Shown here piece by piece: positions 12,500 through 24,559 of a stretch of DNA of 64,000 nt. Origin of the DNA: Bostrychus sinensis (Eukaryota; Chordata; Actinopteri; Gobiiformes; Eleotridae); assembly GCA_020698575.1 (NCBI GenBank), contig CM036250.1, positions 21,727,500-21,791,499 on the forward strand, written 5' to 3'. Position 1 is the first letter of the stretch, and every line of letters begins with the position of its first letter. The notes under the pieces were generated by a model. That model had not been told where the DNA came from. It worked only from the letters and a program-made list of their open reading frames with translations, and ran no database searches. The translations under genes and the position numbers were made by a program.

Positions 12500-13285
12500 T
12501 CTCTGCTTTTTGCAGATCATGTTGTCCTGTTGGCTTCATCAAACCAGGACCTTCAGTGTGCACTAGGGCGGTTTGCGGCCGAGTGTGAAGCGGCTGGGAT
12601 GAGAATCAGCACCTCCAAGTCCGAGGCCATGGTTCTCGACCGGAAAAAGGGTGGCCTGCCCTCTCCGGGTCGGGGGGGAGCTCCTGCCTCAAGTGGAGGA
12701 GTTTAAGTATCTCAGAGTCTTGTTCACGAGTGAGGAAAGGATGGAGCGTGAGACTGACAGGCGGATCGGTGTAGCGTCTGCAGTAATGCGGTCGTTGTAT
12801 CGGTCTGTTGTGGTAAAGATTTACCGGTCGATCTACGTTCCTACTCTCACCTATGGTCATGAGCTTTGGGTCATGACCAAAAGGACAAGATCCTGGATAC
12901 AAGCGGCCGAAATGAGCTTTCCTCCGCAGGGTGGCTGGGCGCTCCCTTAGAGATAGGGTGAGGAGCTCGGTTACCCAGGAGGAGCTCGGAGTAGAGCCAC
13001 TGCTCCTCCACATCAAGAGGAGTCAAGAGGTGGCTCGGGCATCTGTTCCGGATGCCCCCTGGTCGTCTTCCTGGGGAGGTGTTCCGGGCATGTCCCACCG
13101 GGAGGAGGCCCCGGGAAGACCTAGGACACGCTGAAGGGACTATGTCTCTCGGCTGGCCTGGGAACGCCTTGGGGTCCCCCCGGTAGAGCTGGAGGAAGTG
13201 TCTGTGGAGAGGGAAGTCTGGGCATCTTTGCTTAGACTGCTGCCTCCGCGACACGGTCCCGGATAAGAAGATAGATGGATGGAAG
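12500..13285 (+). mobile_element. Rex3 (RTE-type) LINE, 5'-truncated dead copy
   Basis: The sequence starts inside the reverse transcriptase palm (LLFAD... region) and runs to the 3' end, which closes with GATAGATGGATGG. This GATG-type tail is characteristic of Rex3 in teleosts. Base composition (GC-rich) differs sharply from both flanks. The copy keeps about 780 bp of a roughly 3-kb element, as expected from 5' truncation during target-primed reverse transcription. It cannot move on its own. Confidence 0.88.
12503..13134 (+). pseudogene. Rex3 reverse transcriptase C-terminal remnant
   Basis: Frame 12,503 onward reads LLFADHVVLLASS: the catalytic FADD motif is changed to FADH, so the second aspartate is lost. 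The frame shifts near 12,650 and continues as EEFKYLRVLFTSE and RRIGVASAVMRSLYRSVVVK. There is a short deletion before IYRSIYVPTLTYG compared with what I expect for the family. It shifts again near 12,925 and reads AGRSLRDRVRSSVTQEELG. A further stop (TGA at about 13,132) interrupts the conserved arginine-rich C terminus. Several independent lesions mark it as an old pseudogene. Confidence 0.85.
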
Positions 13286-13427
13286 GAAACACAAAAATAT
13301 TGATTCAACTGTTTGTGATAGCAAATAAAATAAAATATGCCAAAATAAAATATATTGATGTACCAATACTTCAATATTTTCTTTCACCCCTACTAAGAAC
13401 AAATCCATAAACATGACTTTGCAGATG
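13286..13427. other. Short spacer between two LINE tails
   Basis: AT-rich unique sequence that separates the Rex3 3' end from the 3' tail of the opposite-strand LINE. Nothing coding. Confidence 0.6.
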
Positions 13428-14570
13428 TTTTTATTTATTTATTTATTTATTTTTATCAAACAAACATAAAAAAAAAAACAAGAAAGCATCTTCTATGCAG
13501 AACAAACTGTGTCTGAGAAGGAGTAGAATGAAGCCCGAGGCTTCTTATGGTCCTACTCCTTTGTTACACTCTTAGTATAACATAATAATAAACATTGCAT
13601 TACAACAATTATTACATTACAACATTCCGTACACTGAAACAACAGACAATACTTCTGAGTACTAATGTCAAGAATATTATTTGTAGTTTTATATTTTATA
13701 TTTATCTAATAATAATGTCTTATACATTCTTTTAAACAAGACAATATTACTGCATGGTTTGATTTCATCACTTAGTCCATTCCATAACGTTCCTCCATAA
13801 ACAGATACACATCTGCTTTTAAGTGTGGTACGTGCATAAGGCTGCTGTAACATGGCCTTACCTCTCAAATTGTATAGAGTCTCTGTCTTTGAACATCTTT
13901 TGTATATTATATGGCATTGTATTATTTTTAACTTTAAACATAATCTGAGCTATTTTAAACTGGACAAGGTCAAAGAGTTTTAGACACTGCCCTTTTAGAA
14001 CTTATTCATTAGTATGATCAAAATATCCTGCATGGTTAATAAGTTGTATTGCTCTTTTTTGCAAAATATATAATCTTTGCAATGTGGTTTTGTGAGTATT
14101 GCCCAAGACTTCAATACAGTAGTTGAGATATGATAAAACCAGTGCACAGTACAGTGTGTGTAAAGTTTTTGGATTTAGTACATAGCTGCATTTATACAAC
14201 ACTCCAATATTTCTGGCTATTTTACCCCAGAGATAGTGAATATGAGCTTTCCAACTCAGTTTGTGGTCAAGAATCACTCCCAAAAACTCTTTCAATTTTT
14301 ACCTTTTCAATTTCAAAGTCAATATCAGTATTTCTTTTAAGATTCCCAATTATCATATATTTTTTTTACTTACATTTAGAGATAATGTATTTGAATCAAA
14401 CCAAGATTTTAGTTTGACCATTTCTTTAGTTGCAGTTTCTATTAACTGTTTGAATTCATCACCAGAACAAAAAATATTTGTATCATCAGCAAAAATAACA
14501 AATTTGAAAATATTTGATACTGTACAAAGGTCATTAATATGTATTATTTGGTGTGGTTTTTTTTCAGTGC
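13428..14570 (-). mobile_element. Jockey-group LINE (CR1/L2/Rex1-like), 5'-truncated
   Basis: On the minus strand a reverse transcriptase fragment (14,577 to about 14,002) is followed by degraded C-terminal coding sequence. A 3' region follows with GGAGTAGGACCATAAGAAGC near 13,550, then an A-run and (AAAT)n tail at 13,430-13,480. The order of palm motif, thumb-like region, 3' UTR and simple-repeat tail is that of a LINE. The clade is uncertain: the protein fits the jockey superfamily found in fish as Rex1/L2/CR1, but I cannot place it without an alignment. Confidence 0.8.
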
Positions 14571-14577
14571 TCATCAC
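14002..14577 (-). pseudogene. LINE reverse transcriptase remnant
   Basis: Two open stretches. The first (14,577-14,353) reads INDLCTVSN and FVIFADDTNIFCSGDEF, with both catalytic aspartates of the FADD motif, then LKSWFDSNTLSLNVSK. It stops inside an A-run at about 14,355, where a single-base loss would explain the shift. The second (14,295-14,002) reads FLGVILDHKLSWKAHI, then LHTLYCALVLSYLNYC and LQKRAIQLI, all typical of the region after the palm in jockey-group LINEs. The first recognisable residues are near 14,545, so the 5' truncation lies close by. The active site is kept but the frame is broken. Confidence 0.85.
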
Positions 14578-14959
14578 TTTTTTTTCTTTTCTTTTTTGTC
14601 AGATCTTTATGTACTGTTGATTGTCAGTGCTGCTGAAAATGTTTTTTGCTGTCAACGAAAAAGCATTTTGCAATCATCCATTAACATTTAACATGAACAT
14701 AAATCTGGATAAAATATGTAAGTGCTATGTTGAATGCATTAAAGTTTAATCCTCTGGAAATGACAGGCTTTTTAAATGCCTTTAATGCCATACTTTAGTA
14801 CAGCGAAAATAATTCAGCACTAGCATTTAGGCAAGTGTTTTGGCAAGACATTAATCTGTTAAGCTATAATTCAGCTTTTTCTTTTTCAGTCTTTCAGTCT
14901 TCTTTTTCAATCATTTAATAGATTGTAATGCAAATCATCTGTGACATTTTGATTTTAAT

Positions 14960-15012
14960 ATGCTGGCTAAAGCTGCAGCAAACAGTTATTTTGATTATCG
15001 ATTAATAATCAG
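14960..15012 (+). mobile_element. Fragment of a fish 'gctgca..gattatcgatta' DNA repeat
   Basis: AAGCTGCAGCAAACAG and then TTTTGATTATCGATTAAT resemble the end of a common fish hAT-type element. Only about 50 bp can be recognised; call from memory of the family. Confidence 0.4.
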
Positions 15013-16636
15013 ATACAAAAGCAGGAGTATTATGTGAGATAAGACAGTTTCCTAAAAACATAATATTTTATTGTGCACCTTAAAAATTGGTGATTTAATA
15101 AGGGATATATCGATGTTGACTATATTGACTTTAGCAGGTCTCCCACACTGAACATGGCTCTATAAGTTTATGATAAGCTCCAAAGTTCAGTTTGATCTCT
15201 TATATTACTATTTTACAGTGGTAAATTGGACTAAACCTTTTATTAAAATAGAAGCAGGGAGGGTAGGCGACGCTGTGGGCGCTGGACATGCAAGGTCACA
15301 GACTTTGGTTTAACGCAAGTGCCTTGAGGAAAATCAGGTAATGATGCTTTAAAAGATAATTATTGCACAAGTTACACAAGTGTTAATTGGTTAATATATT
15401 GAAGTTATATGATGGCTTTTAAAGTTTAAAGCCAAAGGTCAATGCTGCTCACAAACACCGTCAGGGTTATAAAATTGGAGTTGTAAAATTTGTGTGAAGA
15501 CAGTTAATTTCTCACTAGGAAGACAAGCTAGCACAGAGAAAGCTTTCAGTTCACTATAAAACCCATCTAATGCTTTAATACCTTTTATTACACTCCTATA
15601 TTCTGCGCCTTGACAGACTGGCTGGACCTGCACCTTTACTGCTTAGTGGACTAATCCTACAGCCTAAATAAATACAGTATGTTCATTGAGTTATATTGAT
15701 AGCCCCATGCTCAAAAAGAACTACCTCTCTCTAATGTTACTGAATTACTTGAAGAGTGACCTCGGGCTTGTAAAAAAAAAAAACTCAAACTAAAGCTAGC
15801 AGGTACAATGTGCTCTCCATTAAGCTTTTCTCCCAGAGGTTGGTAATTTTCAGTGTCACACACAGGTGATCGGTGTGAACCAGAGAGCTAAGATACCCAA
15901 CATCCAGTGAGAAATGAACTGGAAACTAGTGTTAGCCCGCTGGGCTCAATCATGCCACTGACTCAGGCCTCTTGGGAGCTGGTTCACGCAACCAGGGACT
16001 TTTAATCCACAAGGCTCACTGCTCACTGTCTGAGCCGTATCCTAAAGGCATTTTTGGGGAGTGGCCCCACCTTGTTGGCGCTGAAATCCCTTGAACTAAG
16101 AAGATATTTTTATGTCGGATTACTTGTGCAGCTCTTCCTTTTATTAAAGAACTTTTTGTGTGTTTTCTCTGGCAGCCCGCCTTGGTGGTCTCATATTTCA
16201 TTGTATGTCTGACCTCAACGTTTTCCGGGGAGCAGCAGGACCTAATAATTTCAACATGTGAGCAGAAATTGGCTGCAGTGGCTGTTACAGTGGTAATCTG
16301 GGCTAGATAAGACGTGCATGTGCAGCTCAGCACTCACCTGTGTGGCTCCTGTGTGCCTGCGTAAGGGACGCCAGACAGAGGGACAGCAGAAGACTCCACA
16401 CACCCACTCCACAAATGCAAGGCCCCCGTTCCCGCATTCTGCCACCAACAAAAGAAACACTGCTTTAGTAAAGACACACATTTAAAAAGTACAGATGATG
16501 TAAAACCTTTGACCTATTAAATATAGACAGTTATTCTTTCTTTACCCATACAATGCCGTACCACAAAAGGTGACTTTATGTGTGTCTAATTTCATAAAAA
16601 TAAATTGATTATTTTCAGGATTTTTACGCAGATAAA
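15013..16636. other. Non-coding stretch
   Basis: No gene and no clear repeat. 15,900-16,450 is more GC-balanced, but its frames carry no recognisable motif. Confidence 0.45.
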
Positions 16637-17190
16637 CAGTGGTGGAAGAAGTACTCCATTTCTTTACTTAAGTAAAATTACAAATAAAGGAGCAAAACTT
16701 TATTCAAGTAAAAATATCACCTTAAAATTTCTACTTAAGATGAAAAGAAAAGTACTGACTTTTAAATGTACTTGCAAGTAAAAAAGCAAAAACATTTTGC
16801 ACAGACTCAACAACTCATTAATGTGTTAAAGGTGAGGGATTTTGCTAAAAAATGAACAAACTGGTGCAGTAGAAGAGACTGAATCTGTTGCTGAGATCTT
16901 CTGTCTTTATTATTCTGATATTTCTAAAGGAGTATTACTGTACTGCATCTTTTATATTGAAGTACTGTGTGTCTACAATGTGGGTACGACAAAAACTAAT
17001 GATTTTAAACCAAAAATTGAAATACTTTGTACTTCAAACCGACTCAGAAATGTAGTAAGTAAAAAGTACAGATACCTGCTCTAAAATGTAGTGAAGTAAA
17101 AGTACGCCTTAGTAGTAAAGTAAGTAAAGTCCAGGTACATGAAAATTGTGCTTAAGTAAAGTAACCAAGCACTTTTACTTTCCACTACAG
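16637..17190. mobile_element. hAT-type MITE rich in ACTTAAGTA motifs
   Basis: Begins CAGTGGTGGAAGAAGTACT and ends CTTTTACTTTCCACTACAG, so the termini form a short imperfect inverted repeat (CAGTGGTGGAA versus CTGTAGTGGAA). The subterminal DNA is full of ACTTAAGTA, AAGTAAAAGTA and related short inverted motifs on both sides. No transposase frame is present in 554 bp. This is a very common non-autonomous element in teleosts. A clean 8-bp target duplication is not evident, so the insertion is not recent. Confidence 0.75.
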
Positions 17191-20149
17191 CTAAATCACT
17201 TTGCCAAAGAGGAAACACAGTATGCACAATACAAACACACCAGAGCCACATCATATGACAATTATACACATAAGAGCTCATCTAAAATTCAGGGATTATT
17301 CATCCAGCACTGAGCAAACACCTAACACATGTTAAATCTGTTCTACATGCATGTGGTTGAGCTGCTGGAAGACAGCTGGAGCATGTGACTAACGCACTTA
17401 GCATTCGGAGCACTTCTGTAGGACGGAACATAAACAGCAAACAACACAAATGCTCTTTCTCCACACAGAGAATGTCTGTATGCTGCTATACACCTATGTA
17501 CACAAACAGATAACTGAAGGACACCAGTGGCACAAAAGACGCCTCAGCAGACATTTTTTCACTTTCAATACTTTACCTGTCCACAACCACATTCTAAACC
17601 ATGTTTTTTATTTACAGTCTGTTGGAGGTCACTGTGCTGGGATCCCTATTGGTTTTGTACATTGTGTGCCTACAAAAAGAATTGCTTTTGAAAGGGATCT
17701 GTGGAGTAATCATGTGCAAGTAAAGCAAATAAATATGAAAAAAGTTTATTATTAAATTAATATAGTGGAACAGATTATTTTATAAAAGGTGCTACTCAAA
17801 CAAATAATGTTTGATTCCTTGTATTTACTGTGACTGTCTACTAGTGACTGAAAATCCCTAAAAATGTATATAAACCAAACTTTGGGATTGCATCCTAAGT
17901 GACAACTCTTTGTGTAGTTCTAATGGACGCACAGTTACAAATTGCTGTGAACTGCACACTGGGTTTGAGTCTTTCAGTGGAGAGCTTATGGACAAAGGAA
18001 TCTTTTCAGGCAACTTTGTGATGGGCTGTCAAAAATAATTTTAAATATTTAAATTTTAAATATTTTTTTTATTTAAAATCACAAAAGCTGCACTGAACTG
18101 GCCTTAAACATAAGCTTGGCCAGCCATCTCAATTCTTATTTTACACTATTATTCTGATCCCTAGCTTCACCAGGAGGTGGGACAAATAGCTGCAGACTAA
18201 ATACATTTGAATACACATTAACTATCAGAAAACAGAAAAGCATATGCACAATATGGGCAATTTATGAGCTTCCATTTCCCACACCAATAATCATCTGTCA
18301 GCTGATTCCTCATTTGTTATCATTTCATTTTACGTCTCACAAATATTCTCCTATGAACCAAAGAAAAACAAACCAACTCTGAGTCAAATACTGTGCTGAT
18401 GTCAGGTGACTAATGCCAACCAACTACTCTTGGATAGACTCTGAGTGTGTGTGGATTATAGTGCATTCAGATGAGATTATTCTCACACCTGCCTGTGAAT
18501 ATGCTGATGGTGATTGTGTACCATTGTGCGTGAGCTCTTTTTGCCATGAGGAACTGTGCGAGTGCTAAACCCTGGCTGAAGTTAGGAGCTGTGAGTGTGA
18601 GTCATCCATCTACCCACAGCAGAGCCAGGCATTTTCAGAGTTGGGAGAAGCAGCAAAGCCAAACGGGTAGAGCCAATGCTTTTTTGTATCTAGTTACTAG
18701 CCAGTTACATTTTTTCTTAGCCCCACTAGTTTTTGCCATTTTTATGTGTTAAGCTCATATCCAGTTAAAAACACTGGGATTTTTCAAATACATTTTCTTT
18801 CAATTATGATGAGAAAGTAAACTATAAATGATAATAAGGAAAATGAAAGTATAGCAACAGAAATTTAAGCCTAAACTCTTGAGAAATATATGCATGAAGT
18901 CAAACCGATCAGTGATGGTCATGGGGAGTCACTGTTACACACTGGTTCACTTGCACACATTGTTATTTTTTTTGTTCATTCATCGACTTGTGGCTTCATT
19001 ATTTTTCATTCAGCCGCTCGCTCCTCTCTGTGTCCACATATGCTCAGCTGGTAGGAAATAATTAGGAAACAGCACAGACAGTGGCTTCTTTCTCTCTGGC
19101 TCATTTAAACTCGGAGCAGTGTTTGTGATGATGCAGTGCCACTTCATTATGGCCGCTTGTTTGGTCTGTCTGCCGCAGGAGGAGTGGGTGTGTGTGATAT
19201 AGACTGGATTTAGCCAGAGATGACGATGAAGAGCGAGAGAGACAGAGAGAGGGAGGTGTGTAACTAAAACAGTGCAACTCTCAAACTCGACGGCTGAAGT
19301 GAAGTGCAGAAATTCACATCTGCACTGTCAATTTTCATTCAAAGATCTGTAAACTATACTCGTGCTGATGGAGGCCTTCAGTGTCTCAGGTTGACATATG
19401 TAGTTGAAATGTGCTGTCTTTTAACGACATTGTTTAAAAAAACGTAAATGGTGGTTTGTTTACGTGGCTTGTCAACACTGAATTAATGGTGGTTGAAATT
19501 TTTACTTGGAAAGTTGCTGTCCAAGTGTGGATTGCATCATCACTGGCAGTTTTAAGCACGCTCTAAATTCATTTTGTTATATTGTAAAATTATCCTTGAA
19601 GGTCAGAAGGAGCTGCATTGTGTGTAACAAAATGGGATTAAGCTAGTGAGGACCTATCATGGATAATGGAAACATAATGCAAAATGTAAAACTGACTTGC
19701 CTGAATAATATTAATAACTTTATCTTCTTTTCCTCACTTAACTGAGAATTTATGGACTTGCTTGTCAAATCTTATGACATTATTTAAGGAGGTGGACACT
19801 GCCAAAATGTAAAAATTTAAATAGCTTGATCTCTCCTAAAGTGGCTCTCTTATTCCTGACCAGCAAGAAGAAAGTTCAGCAGGAAACTAACCAACCAAGG
19901 GATGACTCAGCTTTACAGACTTTTACATGGTCTATAAGAAAAAACTATCATCTTTCTTACAGGACTGCTTTGGCCAGTGACGTTGCTCTATTACACCTTG
20001 GGAATAAGACGTTTTTTTTTTGTTTTGTTTTTTTCTTCTTCTTCGTCCTACACTTTTCTGATCATTTGCACCGGTTTGAATCACTCTTGGATCACAGCAT
20101 TGCATGGTGTAACCCTGGATGATGTAGGTTTGGATAACGGGCCGGGGAA
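17191..20149. other. Non-coding stretch
   Basis: No accepted gene. 17,990-18,080 is a low-complexity AT tract with alternating AAATATTT motifs. 19,100-19,270 has a TCTGCCGCAG acceptor-like site followed by a purine-rich stretch, but no supported frame. Confidence 0.45.
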
Positions 20150-20590
20150 GAGCGCGAGGGGAGAGACGTGGAGTTGGAGGAAGGCTGGTGGTCTCCGATG
20201 AGTAGTGCAGTCTGTTCCATCCCTTTAATTAGTCCCATTGGAATGGCCTCCCGCTCCACACTGCTGATCAGCTCTGCCTCTACATCTCCACTGTGTAGCT
20301 GTGTGTGTGTACGTGTGTGTGTGTACGTGTGTGTGCATCTGAGCTAAAGCCGGACAGACATCTCACGGGCGTATGAGCCGTGTTTGAGCTCCCACTGGTC
20401 CAGCAAGAAAAATGTAGAGGAAGTACATTAATATTCAGGGAGCTTCCCACTCCCCGAGATATCAGCTGTGTGGAAAACGAGAAGCCTTTACGTTTTACAT
20501 CACTTATTGGAGCAATTAGCACCAGAATATTTATTGCCTTGTCTGTATGGTGAAAAATGCTTGTTGTGTTTTGTACTAGAAGTGTCATTT
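20150..20590. promoter_or_regulatory. Possible conserved non-coding element
   Basis: This block is non-repetitive apart from a GT tract, GC-balanced, and contains CCCTTTAATTAGTCC, TACATTAATATTCA and GGAGCAATTAGCACC, all with homeodomain-type ATTA cores. That texture is usual for vertebrate developmental enhancers. This is inference from composition only; no conservation evidence is available. Confidence 0.2.
20303..20337. repeat. (GT)n with ACGT interruptions
   Basis: Alternating GT units interrupted twice by ACGT at regular spacing; directly visible. Confidence 0.9.
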
Positions 20591-20989
20591 TGATGAATTT
20601 GATTATTTTGGATGTACATTCTACATCATTATGCCTTATATTTCTATATCTCTATGCTCTCTATGCTCTTTTCTTTCTTATGAACTAGCATTTCACAGAC
20701 CCGTACCCCTTCAAACATTTGACCACCAGCCATGTGCCCCCTACTCCTGCAGTGTCTGTAAGCACAGCACACACCAACAAAAAATCTCTTACAGTGAATT
20801 ATTCCTCACTGTATTGAACTATGTATTAATAAATGACCAACATTTTCAGTGAGCAACGCCAGTTCCATTTTAAACAGAAAGAAATTGACCAAACATTAGC
20901 CTTTAAAATGAACATACTGTATTAGAAAACATGATATTGTTAAACAATAGAGGGCATGTGTTTGTTTATTTATATTCCAGTTTTAAAAT

Positions 20990-21083
20990 GTAATCAGAAT
21001 GTTTTTTCCTTTTTTTTTCCACGTAACCCCAACCTGTTTTGTGTACCTCTGGGGTATCCGTACCACAGTTTGGGAACCACTAA
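20990..21083 (-). mobile_element. DNA transposon end, 'agtggttcccaaactgtggtac'-type
   Basis: Ends with TACCACAGTTTGGGAACCAC; the reverse complement is the usual start of a widespread fish inverted-repeat element. CTCTGGGGTATCCG lies just inside, as expected for the family. The other end is not identifiable. Confidence 0.5.
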
Positions 21084-21440
21084 ACTAGCAGATATGTGTC
21101 AGTACTACTCCCAGCATCATGACAGCTTGAAGGACCATTACCACAACCACAGATAAACCAAATGATTTTGCATGAAACCATTTTTTTTTAGTAAATCATA
21201 AACAACTTATCAGGTGGTGGAAGTAAAGTTTCAATTAATTTTTCCCTACAGACTTTTTGAAAAATCTGTATTATAAGAGTTTAAAAACTTAGCCAAGGCT
21301 AATGAGCTCTGTGGTAACTCATGATCATAGCACAATTTATTTCATCAAAAAAAAAATTTGGAAACTTGAAAATTTGGCAAAATACATTTGTAGCTTTCCC
21401 TTTTTACAAGTTTCAGATAATGTTTTTCATTGAAATTAAT

Positions 21441-21755
21441 TGGGTAACGCTTTAGGTTACAGCCCGCAAGTTCTCGTGTAAGTACAGGTTACTAAAATTG
21501 TAATTACACTTAGTTGCATGTGTAAGTACTGGTCACAAGTAATAAGGGGAACAGACTGTAATTATGGTGTAAAAACTGTAAGGAAGGTTTACCAGCTGTA
21601 ATAAAGGTTTAATGGCTGTTAGAAAGTTTTAATAAAGGTGTAATAACTGTAAGAAAAGTTTACCAACTGTAACAAAGGTGTACCAACTGTAATAAAGGTG
21701 TAATAACTGTATCAAAAACTGTAATAACTGTGACAAAGGCTATAAAATGTTAACA
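21441..21755. mobile_element. Element with GGGTAACGCTTTA terminus and 20-bp tandem array
   Basis: Begins GGGTAACGCTTTAGGTTACAG and GCCCGCAAGTTC, a terminus I recognise from fish DNA transposons. From about 21,571 to 21,740 it becomes a degenerate tandem array with a 20-bp unit like ACCAACTGTAATAAAGGTGT. Three consecutive units are exactly 20 bp apart at 21,642, 21,662 and 21,682. The right terminus is unclear. The array may be the internal minisatellite of the element. Confidence 0.6.
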
Positions 21756-23846
21756 TGTCACAATGCAACAGTTAGTGAAGTGTTATTAGAACTACCCAAG
21801 CTCTTTTATATGAAAGCATAATTTCAATTCATAATGTAAAAAAAGAGGTGAAGAAGTCAGGTAGATTTATTTCAGTTTAACATTATGGCACAAGCATAAA
21901 CATTTCATCCAAATACAATGTTGCCACAAACATTAACTGTGCAATTGGGCATGAGTTACCCTATAGCCTCAGCTGAGCTTTTAAACACTTTTTTTTTAAG
22001 TCAAGGGGAAAATGAATGGAAAATTTTCTTCCGGCACCAGAGGGTGGCAGACGCTGTTGTGCTCCATATCTGGCTTCTTAACGTCTGCTCCGTCAAACTA
22101 GGAACAAACAAGGGATTTGCCCCCCAATGCACCACCATCTACGCACTGTCTACACCAAGACCGTCTATGGCCCTGAATCTTCTTCTAGAGCAAATTAATC
22201 ATGGACCACAATGACATCAAATCTACAAGAAAAATACAACTTCTTACCAAATACTTTGAGGCAAACTATGCTATGACCCAGATCTGACAAGATTTTCATA
22301 AATGGTATCCAGTCTGTGGTGTAAGTATCTTTTATCTTACATCAATCTCATGGTGAGATTAACAGAAAGATGGCTATCCATCTGCTGTGTGTGTTATGAA
22401 GGTCATTGGGCTGCATACAGTGACATGGCTTTTCTCTTCTTTTCAAAGTCTCAGCATGAACAGAACTAGAGCATACTGTCTGCTATCGGGGAGTATAAAA
22501 GAAAGGACACCGGTGGTAGAAAGTGAGAGCCATGCAAGAGCAAAAGAACGAGAAATAAGTGAAAAGTTCAAGGAAAAAAATAGACAAGTACACAAAAGGA
22601 CTGGAAATGAGGACAAGACATTTTCTGTTTTGATACAAGCTACAGACTGAACCATTTGCTGCCTGCTCTATACTGAGATGATAGACAATAATCATTACAT
22701 TGCTTCAGTATGTCAAAGATCCTCTCTCCAAAACAGTTTTTATCTGGAGTTTCTTATTCTCTTGAATAAGAACAAAAGTCTTTCTTTAGATGTTTTATCA
22801 AACTCATTATGTTCCAGGCTGCCGTGTCTTTTTACATATTGTAATACATCTTATAATTGGCATAAAACTGATTAAAGGGAGCCACATTTCGCCATTACTG
22901 TTTGTTTTTCTGGGATCTCTCTGCTGTGTGTTTGTGTAAAGCCTGTATTAGACAGTCAATCAAGAGGCATTACACAAGTTTACAATGTTTTTTGATGTGA
23001 AAATATTAGTAATCCTTAAACACACATGATTTTAAGCCTTGAAAGTTTAAGCAGCTTTTATAATGTTCTGTACAAATGCATAACAGTAGAGTTTAACTAT
23101 CCAGTGTGGGCAGACAATTATAATAAGATGCTTTGTGTGTATAAAAAACATTCAAGTCTCCTATTAGAATGAGGTTTGTTTTTAGCCACAATTAGGACTG
23201 TGGCTCCAGCCTAATTGCACGCCTAAGAGACTCCACTTGAGGCATGCGTGTTTCATGTGTTTCATTAATAAAACACGCACACTCTGGCCTTTGTGGATAC
23301 ATTCATGTCCATGTGACCTGCAGGAAAAGCTGCCGGCTCCAAATTAAACCTCCCATTTAACAAGTGTGTGTGTATGTATGTGTGTTAGAGTATAAAGATA
23401 GAAAAACTAAGGGTAACAGCATATTTTACGCTTTTAAAAAAGTTTTAAAATGCTTACAACATGAGAGACCAAAACAACCAACAAACCAGTTAGCCAGAAT
23501 CCAAGTGTCCAAAGCCTCTTTCACCAGTCTAAAAATGTGTATTGCTATAAACACTAGATTTCATATTGTTGTGCTTGTTTACCGAGTTCTACTAAACACT
23601 TCTCTGACCTTAATTACAGTAAGCTGTATACATGCAGCAATTGTCTGACAATGAGCCACTTTATCCAGGTGTAATCAGAATAGGTCTAGAGTAACTTGTT
23701 ATGAACAAACAAGGCAATAGTTCAAATTTCTCTACCTGCTTTTAAAAATACTAAATAACGGGCAGCTCAACTTCCCCTGCTGGTAATTGATTTTTTTTTT
23801 TTTCTTTTTAAGATCACAGGTGGTGACACTAATTTGCTTATTGAAT
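21756..23846. other. Non-coding stretch
   Basis: No gene accepted. 23,190-23,360 has ATTA-core motifs and balanced composition and could be regulatory, but nothing proves it. A short (GT)n/(TATG)n tract lies at 23,364-23,385. Confidence 0.45.
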
Positions 23847-24022
23847 GAATTTGAGAGTGAATGGTTGTCTGTCTGTGTCTGTCTTTGTGTCAGCCCTGCG
23901 ACTAGCGGGCTACTGTCCAGGGTGTACCCCACCTAAGGCCCAAAGTAAGTGGGAAAGGTTCCTGTACCCGCTACCCCTAAAGGGAATAAGCCAAAGAAGA
24001 TGAATGAATGAATAAATGACTG
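23847..24022 (+). mobile_element. SINE family C, 3' part with (GAAT)n tail
   Basis: Reads GAGAGTGAATGGTTGTCTGTCT, TGTGTCAGCCCTGCGACTAG, TGTCCAGGGTGTACCCC and AGGGAATAAGCC, and ends in a GATGAATGAATGAATAAAT tail. This is the 3' half of a very common fish retroposon. Its head is represented separately at 35,255-35,470 and its middle at 28,372-28,545. Confidence 0.7.
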
Positions 24023-24559
24023 AATATTTAAACATGCCTCTTGCAATAACAACTCTGTTACAGTTACTACTATGACTTAAGTTCAGTGCCCATCACAGAC
24101 TTCATCATTGAAATCAGCTGTGGCCTACTGCTGCTATGCATGTGCCACAGCATGGCCCTGGAGCCAGATTCAACCCAACGGTGTCACACTCCATCCATCT
24201 CCCTCCTGTAAAACTCCACCTCGCTCCCGTCTATGTTTTAGCTCTGTCTGTGTCTGTCGCCTGTCGCGCGTAACCTGGACAACCGCAAGCTACAATCCTG
24301 ATGTCACTATAAATCTATTGTCCACACACCAAACAGCTAGCCCCAAAGTATCCTTAGGTCACATCCACAGTAGAGAAGGGGTATGCTGACAGTGCAGATC
24401 CAGGTGGTACACATTGTTATGTTGTGTGAGCCTTGCTATCTGCCACGAGTCCAACAGCATCACAGCTTAAAGAACAAAAGAAATAGGTTGTTTATCACAT
24501 GATGTCATAATATATAGTGTGACTGAGGTAATGGTAGGGAAAAATTCTAAGGAAATATC

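Noticed and set aside
12871..13374. 167-codon minus-strand open frame, and the 136-codon minus-strand frame at 12,606-13,016
   Set aside because: Both are antisense shadows of the GC-rich Rex3 remnant on the plus strand.
14130..14620. Plus-strand frames of 95 and 119 codons
   Set aside because: They are antisense to the minus-strand LINE reverse transcriptase, which has clear motifs.
21571..21740. CRISPR-like array
   Set aside because: The units are contiguous and degenerate with no spacers, and the genome is vertebrate.
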